Under the pieces are notes generated by a model, which was given only the letters and a program-made list of their open reading frames with translations, did not search any database and was not told where the DNA came from. The position numbers were made by a program, and so were the translations under genes. From positions 1 to 5,011 of the forward strand of contig JBEKNT010000476.1 of NCBI GenBank assembly GCA_049522565.1: a stretch of 5,011 nt of DNA, read 5' to 3'. This DNA comes from JASHVB01 sp049522565 (GTDB taxonomy: Bacteria; Pseudomonadota; Alphaproteobacteria; Acetobacterales; Acetobacteraceae). Below, in pieces: positions 1-5,011 of the stretch (its first letter is position 1; each line of letters opens with the position of its first letter).

Positions 1-750
1 CTGGTGTGGGCCCGGCCATCCGGCGGCTGCCTCGTTTATAGTGAGGACCGCAAGGGCGAACATCCGCAGGCGCACCTGCGTGGGTTCCGCCGCCTGCTGC
101 AGGTGGACGGCTATGCAGGGCTTGCTGGCTTGGTCCGCGGCAACACGAACGATGCGCCCCAGCTCGCCTTCTGCTGGGCGCATGCCCGACGCAAGTTCTA
201 CGACATCCATGTCGCAACCAGGTCGCCGCTGGCCGAGGAAGCTCTGCGACGGATCGCCGGACTCTATGCCATCGAGGCCGACATCCGCGGCACGCCGGCC
301 GAAAACCGCCGATCGGTGCGTCAGCAACGCAGTCGGCCATTGGTCGAGGCGATGCGCACCTGGCTGACCGAGCAACTGGAGCGGATCTCCGGCCGTTCCA
401 CGCTGGCTCAGGCGATGCGCTACGCCCTGAACCACTGGAACGGGCTGATCCTCTATCTCGATGACGGCCGCCTGGAGCTGGACACCAACACCGTCGAGCG
501 CGCCATGCGGCCGGTGGCTCTCGGACGCAAGAATGCGTTGTTCGCTGGCGCCGATAGCGGCGGGCGGCATTGGGCGATCATCGCTACGCTGATCCAGACG
601 GCCAAGCTGAACGATGTTGAGCCGCTGGCGTGGCTGACCGATGTGCTGCAACGCATCGTGGCGGGACGTACCAAACTGAACGAACTCGCCCCGCTGCTGC
701 TGTGGAACTGGAAGGCTGCCAAGGCGCTTGAAGCACCTGGCACCGGGTAG
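1..750 (+). pseudogene. tnpC: IS66-family transposase TnpC, C-terminal half, frameshifted
   Basis: This is the DDE transposase of an IS66-type insertion sequence, which cuts and joins element ends in the cytoplasm. The 5' part lies outside the window. From about position 37 one frame runs to the TAG at 748-750. It contains YSEDRKGEHP, then LQVDGYAGL with the presumed second catalytic Asp, then the CWAHARRKF motif. Further on come LDTNTVERAMRP with the catalytic Glu, GRKNALFAGADSGG, and a C-terminal LLLWNW that matches the usual LLPWNW. Upstream of about 37 the homology moves to another frame: positions 2-37 read WCGPGHPAAASF, the usual IS66 lead-in to YSEDRKGEHP. One base, probably a T in the run at 35-37, seems to be missing, so the gene is probably dead. 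The GTG at position 4 is therefore not a real start. No IS66 right-end repeat was recognised just after the stop. Family assignment is firm; the frameshift is likely. Confidence 0.88.
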
Positions 751-879
751 CGACGCGAAGTTTGGCGTTGATCCGCTATCCTGCATCATCCTCATACAGG
801 ACCACAGATCACGTGATCAGCACCATGTGGGTGGCCCGCAACGCTAACGTTCCTGGCGCATCAACTGGCGTTGCAGCGT
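751..879. other. Intergenic stretch between two IS remnants
   Basis: This stretch lies between the tnpC stop and the first recognisable ISAs1 transposase sequence. It should hold the right end of the IS66 element and possibly further decayed ISAs1 coding sequence. I could not identify an IS66 terminus of the CGCTTAC type here, nor a convincing gene, promoter or terminator. Frames are open on the plus strand but the translated text is not recognisable. Confidence 0.4.
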
Positions 880-1220
880 GGCCAGGCCGGTCCAATTGCC
901 AGACCCTGTTTGGCATGCGGCGATCCCCGCGAGCGCCGCCATTACATCTGCTCCGTGGTCTTGATGGCCGCGCTATTCGTCAATGCCGTGCGTTGCCACT
1001 GGCATATCGAGAACCGCCTGCACTGGGCGCTGGCTGTTATCTTCCGTGAGGACCTCTCGCGCCTGCGCTCCGTTCACGGCCCGCACAACATGGCGACCGT
1101 CCGTCACATGGTCATGAACCTGTGCGATCGGACAAACCGGGCAAGAGCCGCGAGCTCCGCCGCAAACTGGCCGATTGTTACCCCGCTTACCTTCAAGCCA
1201 TTCTTCAAGGATCAGCCTGA
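880..1220 (+). pseudogene. ISAs1-family transposase, C-terminal remnant with frameshift
   Basis: This is the last third of an ISAs1-type DDE transposase. The diagnostic block is at about 925-1128: RRHYICS, then CHWHIENRLHW (994-1026), then FREDLSRLRSVHGPHNMATV and RHMVMNLCDR. This is the family's HWxIENxLHW signature followed by its FxEDxSRxR motif. After about 1140 the expected C-terminal text moves by one base: GKSRELRRKLADCYPAYLQ continues from 1140 to a TGA at 1218-1220. The original frame instead runs on as unrelated text to 1242. A second shift may lie near 893-905, where WPG in one frame is followed by an IAR-like stretch in the next. The N-terminal two thirds, with the first catalytic Asp residues, are missing. 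The fragment cannot encode an active transposase. Family call is good; the left limit is uncertain. Confidence 0.82.
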
Positions 1221-1225
1221 GACTT

Positions 1226-1241
1226 TCAAGCGATTCCCCTG
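1226..1241 (+). repeat. Probable right terminal inverted repeat of the ISAs1 element
   Basis: The bases TCAAGCGATTCCCCTG lie 5 bp after the transposase stop. Read on the opposite strand they begin CAGGGGAATCGC, which resembles ISAs1-family ends, commonly starting with CAGGG followed by an AT-GC core. Position and direction fit the outer end of the element. The partner end is not in the window, so the repeat cannot be confirmed by pairing. Confidence 0.45.
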
Positions 1242-1254
1242 AGTGAAACATCGC

Positions 1255-1320
1255 CCGGGAATGCCGCATGCACGGTTCTCTGCGTGGAGCCGGTGTGCCG
1301 TAAGGCGCGCCCCCGTCGCG
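1255..1320 (+). other. Possible 3' remnant of a group II intron (domain V/VI-like)
   Basis: Immediately outside the proposed ISAs1 end lies a stretch containing CCGCATGCACGGTTCT (1264-1279). This resembles the 3' strand of bacterial group II intron domain V, which typically ends CGCAYGYACGGTTC. It is followed by TGCGTGGAGCC and then a hairpin with a GTAA loop, the position expected for domain VI. The 5' strand of domain V (an AGCCGTGTGCGG-like sequence) is absent. No reverse transcriptase gene is present. The usual intron 3' end (CTACTCGAY or similar) is not recognisable. This is a resemblance only; a chance match is quite possible. Confidence 0.3.
1292..1311 (+). repeat. 8-bp hairpin with GTAA (GNRA-type) loop
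   Basis: GGTGTGCC (1292-1299) pairs with GGCGCGCC (1304-1311) across the loop GTAA. All eight positions pair as RNA on the plus strand, two of them as U-G wobbles. Wobbles of this kind fit an RNA fold read from the plus strand better than a DNA palindrome. No T-run follows, so it is not a typical intrinsic terminator. It may be domain VI of a group II intron remnant. Confidence 0.55.
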
Positions 1321-1426
1321 ATTTACGGACGGCCCTTCGGACAATTCGCGCTGCTGGGCTCTGCCGATGTCGGGTTGCGGAAGAGCAGCACGACCAACCA
1401 GTTCTCCTACTACCTAGCCTTGCAGT
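1321..1426. other. Non-coding stretch downstream of the glycosyltransferase gene
   Basis: These 106 bp separate the candidate intron scar from the stop codon of the TPR-glycosyltransferase gene. I found no convincing coding frame, no RNA gene, and no hairpin plus T-run that would terminate transcription arriving from the right on the minus strand. Confidence 0.4.
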
Positions 1427-3097
1427 TCACATTCTGGCGGCACCGTGCCAGGCAGCCATCGCCTGAAGCGCCGCCACGGCCCTTGCCATCGGCACCGACC
1501 AGTCGCCCTGCACTTCCTGGCGGAAGATCGTCATCGTCGGGTACCACGGACTGTCCGCTCGGCCGGACAGCCAGCGCCAGCAATTGTCATAGCGGTCCAG
1601 CATGAACACCGGTTTGCCCATAGCTCCGGCGAGATGCACGACCGCCGTATCCACACTGACCACCAGATCGAGGTTGGCAATAATCGCCGCCGTATCGGCA
1701 AAATCCTCTGCCATCCCCATGGGATCGAATAAGGTCATTCCTGGGGACGTAATTCCCTCTGGGGCCATCGCGCCCCGGCTCATCTCCCCTGGGGCCGTCT
1801 CTTCAGGCGCCCTCACACGCGCCGTCTGACGGATCTGCTCTTGCGCTAGCCCCTTCTGCAGGCTGACAAACTGAACACCCGGAACCGTGCCCAATGACGC
1901 GAAGGCCGTCAAGCTAATGCTACGCCGCCGGTCCACCGTGGTGAAGCCAGGTAGCCAGGGTCGGTTCTGCCCCGCCCAGGTGAGCCCGACCCGCATGCCG
2001 GAACTCGGCAGCCGGTTTGCCCACGCTGCCGCGAGCGCCGGGTCGGCGGCCAGATAGGGCGCGCTGGGAATCGTTGTCACAGTGGTTTCAAACGCGCGCG
2101 GCAAGCTGACGAACGGGCAATGGAAATCGAAGGCCGGCGGCGCACCGTCGCCAGTGAACACCGCCGTCACCCCCGGAACCGACTGCACTACGCGGACCAA
2201 CGGCCAGGGTACCCATGCCAGCACCCGTGCCCCAAGCCGCGCGAACAGCGGCACATAGCGCAGGAATTGTATCGTATCGCCGAACCCCTCCTCATGCGTC
2301 AGCAGCACGGTGCGGCCGGTCAGGTCGCCGACCTCCGATATCGCGGGGAGCAAAAGGTCAAGCGGCAGTGTGATAGCCCCCTTGACGTGCAGGCGCCACT
2401 CGAAGTCCGACCAGGCTTCGGCCCAGCGACCGGCGTGCAGTAGCGCCACCGAACGGTTCACCCGGATCTGCGCGTCCGATGGCGCCGCGGCGATCGCCTG
2501 CGCATACGCCGCGAGCGAGCGATCGAATTGCCGTTCGACCTTCAGCAGCATGCCAAGATTGGCCCAACTCGCGGCCTGCCCCGGATTGGTCGTCACCGCC
2601 TGATGGAAATGCCAGATCGCCTCCTCGTTATGGCCCAGCTCCGCCAGCGCCAAGCCCATGGCGTGCTGCGCGACGGCGGAGCCTGGGTGCAGTTGCAGCC
2701 CCTCACGAAGCAAGGCGACGGCCGCCTCCGGCTCTCCGCCTTCCTGCAAAAAACTTGCGAAGGCATGCCGCAAGCGCAAATCCTCGGGTGCCAGGCGCAG
2801 GCAGGCCCGATATTGAGCGGCGATCTGGACGCGCGAGAACCGCGGGAAAAGGGCGGTGAGGTCGCCGCACGGGTGGGCATCGTGCGGCCGCTCCCGTGCC
2901 ACCCTGTCGAGAATTGCCGCGGCACGCCGGGTCTGGCCGCGTGCCGCGACCGAAAGACCTAGCAACAACAGCGCCTCCACATCCACCGCGTCTCTGGCCA
3001 GAAGGCGGCCACACGCCTCCTCCGTCTGCTGCCACTGACCAGCGCCCAGCCCTCCCAGCGCCACACCCAACTGCCGCCGCCGTTCCGCGAGTTCCAT
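1427..3097 (-). CDS. TPR-repeat protein with C-terminal GT9-like glycosyltransferase domain
   Basis: The 556-residue protein has no signal peptide or membrane segment, so it is probably cytoplasmic. Residues 1-240 are Ala/Leu-rich helical TPR repeats, with clear units around 120-155, 140-172 and 175-207 (for example WANLGMLLKVERQFDRSLAA). Residues 260-550 resemble the glycosyltransferase 9 (heptosyltransferase) fold. Supporting motifs are THEEGFGDTIQFLRYVPLF (267-285), RVGLTWAGQN (369-378), VDRRRSISL (388-396) and VVSVDTAVVHLAGAMGKPV (479-497), then the WRWL...DSPWYP segment (507-520). Such proteins likely transfer sugars in surface glycan or protein glycosylation, with the TPRs binding a partner, but donor and acceptor cannot be read here. 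The ATG at 3097 is preceded by AGGAGG at 7-bp spacing, which fixes the start. Residues 430-454 form an unusual insertion of five 5-residue units. It is the only intact gene in the window and stands alone, without operon partners. Domain architecture is confident; the substrate is unknown. Confidence 0.88.
   Translation of the reverse strand: MELAERRRQLGVALGGLGAGQWQQTEEACGRLLARDAVDVEALLLLGLSVAARGQTRRAAAILDRVARERPHDAHPCGDLTALFPRFSRVQIAAQYRACLRLAPEDLRLRHAFASFLQEGGEPEAAVALLREGLQLHPGSAVAQHAMGLALAELGHNEEAIWHFHQAVTTNPGQAASWANLGMLLKVERQFDRSLAAYAQAIAAAPSDAQIRVNRSVALLHAGRWAEAWSDFEWRLHVKGAITLPLDLLLPAISEVGDLTGRTVLLTHEEGFGDTIQFLRYVPLFARLGARVLAWVPWPLVRVVQSVPGVTAVFTGDGAPPAFDFHCPFVSLPRAFETTVTTIPSAPYLAADPALAAAWANRLPSSGMRVGLTWAGQNRPWLPGFTTVDRRRSISLTAFASLGTVPGVQFVSLQKGLAQEQIRQTARVRAPEETAPGEMSRGAMAPEGITSPGMTLFDPMGMAEDFADTAAIIANLDLVVSVDTAVVHLAGAMGKPVFMLDRYDNCWRWLSGRADSPWYPTMTIFRQEVQGDWSVPMARAVAALQAMAAWHGAARM
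1736..1810 (-). repeat. Five imperfect 15-bp tandem units within the glycosyltransferase gene
   Basis: On the minus strand the coding sequence divides into five 15-bp units, encoding APEET, APGEM, SRGAM, APEGI and TSPGM. All preserve the reading frame. They lie between the SLQKG strand and the GMTLFDP segment of the glycosyltransferase domain, where related proteins usually have a short loop. The block probably arose by local duplication and now encodes a flexible Pro/Gly/Met-rich surface loop. Confidence 0.6.
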
Positions 3098-3104
3098 CCG
3101 AACG

Positions 3105-3110
3105 CCTCCT
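3105..3110 (-). promoter_or_regulatory. Ribosome binding site of the TPR-glycosyltransferase gene
   Basis: The minus strand reads AGGAGG, a perfect Shine-Dalgarno core, 7 bp before the ATG at 3097. It supports that start over internal candidates. No clear -35/-10 promoter pair was recognised further upstream. Confidence 0.8.
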
Positions 3111-3116
3111 GCCGTT

Positions 3117-3191
3117 GGCGGGAGAGTCGCGGAGCAACGTTAAGCGCTGGTGTACACGCCACCACTTACCTCTCCCGCCGTACGTGGGAGA
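3117..3191. repeat. Inverted-repeat cluster upstream of the glycosyltransferase gene
   Basis: GGCGGGAGAG (3117-3126) has an exact reverse complement CTCTCCCGCC at 3170-3179. The 43-bp spacer contains the palindrome GTGTACAC (3150-3157) and a TGGTG/CACCA stem (3148-3152 with 3160-3164). The right arm can instead pair with GGGAGA at 3186-3191 as TCTCCC/GGGAGA with a 9-base loop, so two alternative hairpins compete. GGGAGAG/CTCTCCC repeats are common intergenic repeats in GC-rich proteobacteria. The location just upstream of the gene would also allow a role in its leader RNA, but that is inference. Confidence 0.55.
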
Positions 3192-3197
3192 AATTGC

Positions 3198-3290
3198 CTA
3201 CCCCGTGAAGGCGACAATGCCGCCTTTTTCCGAGATGCCGAGGCACACCTGCGTCCTGTCGCAGTCCAGCAGCAGATACGGATCGAGCAT
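3198..3290 (-). other. 30-codon open frame of unknown status
   Basis: This frame runs from ATG at 3290 to TAG at 3198-3200 and begins MLDPYLLLDCDRTQ. Most codons end in G or C (about 25 of 30), as in real genes of this window. There is no good Shine-Dalgarno site. It is in the same frame as the end of the neighbouring transposase, right after that stop codon, so it may be transposon end sequence or the tail of an older interrupted gene. I do not recognise it as a known family and would not call it a gene on this evidence. Confidence 0.2.
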
Positions 3291-3323
3291 GACATAATCC
3301 TGGTTTAGCTCGACTTTATCGAA

Positions 3324-3767
3324 CTACGCGGCATAGGCGAGTGCGTTTGCGGCATGTTCCCAGAGTTGGCGTGGAATTTCGATAAACATCGCGCTGCTGC
3401 CTGGACAGGCAAGAAACCTGGTGATGCCAGATCTGCCGGCAGACCGCGGCGATAGCATCGCTGAAGGTGCTGTGCGTCTTCGGGTACCAGGCAGCGGCTC
3501 TGGGAGCGAGCGGCAGTCGGGCTGCCAGGTCGTGCAGCCAGAGGGTAACCAGCGAGAACAGGCCGAGCAAAGCCGGGGCAGTGCGGATGATCGCGAGGTC
3601 GGCCCACTGGCGCTGGTTTCGACGCCGAGATGGCACGGCTTTCCTGGAACGTGACCTCGAGCCTCCAGCGCGAGACGAACCACTGAATGATATCGACCGG
3701 AGCTGCGCCGAGATTGGTGCAGAGGAAGGCCTGCGGCGCAAGCTCGCCGCGCGGATCGCGGACCAGG
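3324..3767 (-). pseudogene. DDE transposase, C-terminal half, multiply frameshifted
   Basis: This is the 3' half of a DDE-type transposase of the IS4/IS701-like (DDE_5) kind; the exact family is not certain. The conserved text is spread over three frames. The first part is VRDPRGELAPQAFLC followed by WFVSRWRLEVTFQE (about 3763-3632). HLGVET follows in a second frame (3632-3615). QRQWADLAIIRTAPALLGLFSLVTL and AAAWYPKTHSTFSDAI follow in a third (3615 to about 3420). The end, FIEIPRQLWEHAANALAYAA, returns to the second frame and stops at the TAG 3324-3326. The first two changes each look like a one-base deletion. The N-terminal half is missing, replaced at about 3766 by istB sequence. Not functional. 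Confidence 0.8.
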
Positions 3768-4422
3768 ATGGCATCGCCGATCGTCGGGTCGCAGACCAAC
3801 TCGTGCCAGCGCATCACGGGAACCTGGCTGGTCACCAGGAGCGAGCCCTTCTCGTAGCCGTCATCGATGATCTCCGGCGGGTCGCGTCGCTGCTCGGCGG
3901 TCAGCGGTTCCGGACCCCAGCCGTCGATGATCAGCAGCTTGGTGCGTTCCAGCATCGCCAGCATCCGCCGCAGCCTTCCCTCACCACGGGCGGTCGCCAG
4001 TTCGGTGAACATCCGCGACGCGCGCCGATACACCACCGAGAAGCCTTCCCGGCAGGCCTTGTGTCCTAGGGCGCAGGCCAGCCATGATTTGCCAGTACCC
4101 GTCGGACCGCTGATCACTAGGTGTTGGCTGTAACGGATCCAGTCGTAGCAGCGAGCTTGAGGAACAGGGCACGGCCCAGACCGCGCGACGTGCGGAAGTC
4201 GGTGTCCTCGACCACAGCGTTCTGAAGCAACCGGGCCTGGCACAGCCGTCGGCCGAGACGCTTGTTGTCGCGCGCGGTCACCTCGCGGTCGAGCAGCAGG
4301 CCGAGCCAATCCTCACGCGAGAGGTCGGTGGCGGTGGAATTGCTCTGCATCTCGAGGAACCCATCGGCCATGGCGGCCATGTCGAGGCCGCGCAGGCGCT
4401 CGGCCAGGGAGTGGGTCAGCAT
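3766..4422 (-). pseudogene. istB: IstB-like ATPase of an IS21-family element, frameshifted and 3'-truncated
   Basis: IstB is the AAA+ ATPase that helps the IS21 transposase IstA select its target. The start is the ATG at 4422 (MLTHSLAERLRGLDM), preceded by AAAGGAG and 11 bp after the istA stop. The N-terminal part continues through WLGLLLDREVTARDNKR and RGLGRALFLKLA. Near 4150 a base is missing from the codon after KL, and homology resumes one frame over as CYDWIRYSQHLVISGPTGTGKSWLACALGHKA. The Walker A motif GPTGTGKS is at 4108-4085. The Walker B-like LLIIDGWG (3937-3914) has Gly where the family usually has a second Asp. RRDPPEII and DDGYEKG also depart from the usual RRDLLEI and DRY. Homology stops at DPTIGDAIL near 3766, where an unrelated transposase begins; the usual DRLVHNAHR C-terminus is lost. 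It is a clear pseudogene. Confidence 0.87.
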
Positions 4423-4427
4423 CGTCT

Positions 4428-4433
4428 CTCCTT
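4428..4433 (-). promoter_or_regulatory. Ribosome binding site of istB
   Basis: AAAGGAG followed by AGACG precedes the ATG at 4422 on the minus strand, giving about 5 bp spacing. It lies in the short gap after the istA stop, the usual tightly coupled istA-istB layout. A TTG at 4437 could extend the frame by five codons but lacks this support. Confidence 0.6.
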
Positions 4434-4889
4434 TCAATGGTAGTAGCCGGGGCCGCGGATGTTTTCGTGGAATAGGCTGGGGTGGTCCGGCTCGCGCGGC
4501 TTCCTATCCTGAGCATGCTTCCGGATCGCCGCGACCGAGCTGTACGAGCGGGTGCTGAATGCCAGCGCCCGCGCGCAGGCGGCATCCAGCCGCTCGGCGT
4601 TGTAGCGCGTCGCCGGTCGAAGGATGCCGATGCAGGAGCGGAAGCCCTGCTCGGGATGCGGGCGCGAGCGCAGGATGATCTCTACCAACGTCGCTGCGTC
4701 GTCGCCGATCGCTGCGGTCTCGCGGAGGATTCGCTCGTGCGTCCAGTCGCGGTAGCGCCGGTGCGAACTCGGCATGTGGTCGGCGAGCGTGGTCGGGCGG
4801 TACGGCCGCAGGCCGCGCAGATGGACCGCCACCAGCTTGCCGCGATGGAAGATCTCAACCGTCTTCGCCGTGATGCGCGCTTCGACTTC
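4434..4889 (-). pseudogene. istA: IstA transposase of an IS21-family element, C-terminal fragment
   Basis: About 151 C-terminal codons of IstA remain, out of roughly 500 in intact members. Readable family motifs are EVEARITAKTVEIFHRGKLV, then HMPSSHRRYRDWT, RSRPHPEQGFRSCIGILR, ERLDAACARALAF and the terminal NIRGPGYYH before TGA (4434-4436). The DDE catalytic core and the N-terminal helix-turn-helix are gone, so it cannot act as a transposase. The frame is closed by a TAA at 4890-4892. No IstA-like text is visible in any frame beyond it, so that point marks a truncation and not just a point mutation. It is followed by istB in the same orientation, from the same IS21 element. Confidence 0.87.
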
Positions 4890-4892
4890 TTA

Positions 4893-5011
4893 AGCCGAGC
4901 TTCCCTCTTTCAAAAGTCGCAAACCACTACAAAGCAACGATAATTTGCAGTTTAGGCCTTTTGTTACTGGCTACACCGTCAGCCCCAGCAGTTCGTATGC
5001 CCGGCGCTGCA
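4893..5011. other. AT-richer flank beyond the istA truncation
   Basis: This stretch, mainly 4905-4975, has noticeably more A and T than the rest of the window and no istA homology. On the minus strand a short frame entering from the window edge ends QRRAYELLGLTV with a TAG at 4971-4973. It could be the C-terminus of a neighbouring gene, but twelve codons are too few to identify. No terminal inverted repeat of an IS21 element could be confirmed here, and no tRNA or terminator was seen. Confidence 0.35.

Noticed and set aside
1190..1196. CGCTTAC as an IS66 right terminus
   Set aside because: It lies inside the ISAs1 coding remnant, in the codons for YPAYL, and over 400 bp from the tnpC stop, so it is most likely coincidental.
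1292..1311. Hairpin as a rho-independent terminator
   Set aside because: There is no T-run on either side, and it is over 100 bp from the nearest stop of an intact gene.
1243..1605. Plus-strand open frame of 120 codons across the end of the glycosyltransferase gene
   Set aside because: It overlaps the minus-strand gene in antisense, has Pro/Ser/Arg-rich text typical of shadows in GC-rich DNA, and shows no recognisable motif.
2528..2962. Plus-strand frame of 144 codons inside the TPR gene
   Set aside because: It is antisense to the TPR region, which has clear family features and an RBS; the plus-strand text matches no family.
2703..3137. Minus-strand frame of 144 codons overlapping the TPR start
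   Set aside because: It is an alternative frame of the TPR gene, rich in Arg and Gly, with no domain signature.
3467..4069. Plus-strand frame of 200 codons opposite istB and the DDE transposase
   Set aside because: The minus strand holds clear IstB and transposase motifs over the same bases, so this is a shadow.
4482..4943. Plus-strand frame of 153 codons opposite istA
   Set aside because: It is antisense to readable IstA motifs such as RSRPHPEQGF and NIRGPGYYH.
4916..4944. Possible plus-strand promoter with GATAAT at 4939-4944
   Set aside because: The matching -35 region is poor (GTCGCA) and no plus-strand gene follows within the window.

Overview
The window looks like a GC-rich alphaproteobacterial accessory region. 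The style of the TPR-glycosyltransferase gene and the set of insertion-sequence families fit Acetobacteraceae or related Rhodospirillales, but this is inferred from general resemblance, not from a phylogenetic marker. There are no rRNA, tRNA, CRISPR or plasmid replication genes. One apparently intact gene sits between two stretches of broken transposon genes.

Left part, plus strand (1-1241). The window opens inside an IS66-family tnpC gene, which keeps its DDE C-terminal half but has a one-base frameshift near position 37. About 130 bp after its stop lies the C-terminal remnant of an ISAs1-family transposase. That remnant has at least one frameshift, and a plausible right-end inverted repeat closes it at 1241. 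Bases 1242-1426 hold no gene. They do carry a hairpin with a GNRA-type loop beside a stretch resembling the 3' end of a group II intron.

Centre, minus strand (3097-1427). A 556-codon gene with a strong ribosome binding site encodes an N-terminal TPR region fused to a glycosyltransferase-9-like (heptosyltransferase-like) domain. It is the only full-length, undamaged gene here. Its glycosyltransferase part carries an unusual in-frame block of five 15-bp units.

Right part, minus strand (4889-3324). This is an IS21-family remnant: the 3' end of istA, then an istB start 11 bp downstream with its own RBS. istB has a one-base frameshift and then runs, without a stop, into the 3' half of an unrelated DDE transposase. 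That second transposase is itself broken by several frameshifts. The 226 bp between its stop and the glycosyltransferase start hold inverted repeats and a 30-codon open frame of unknown meaning. The last 120 bp of the window are comparatively AT-rich and begin exactly where istA homology stops.

Together this reads as an insertion-sequence graveyard around a surviving surface-glycan or glycosylation-type gene. I see no convincing new defence, toxin or regulatory system. The most noteworthy items are the istB-transposase junction, the pentapeptide insertion in the glycosyltransferase, and the possible group II intron scar.
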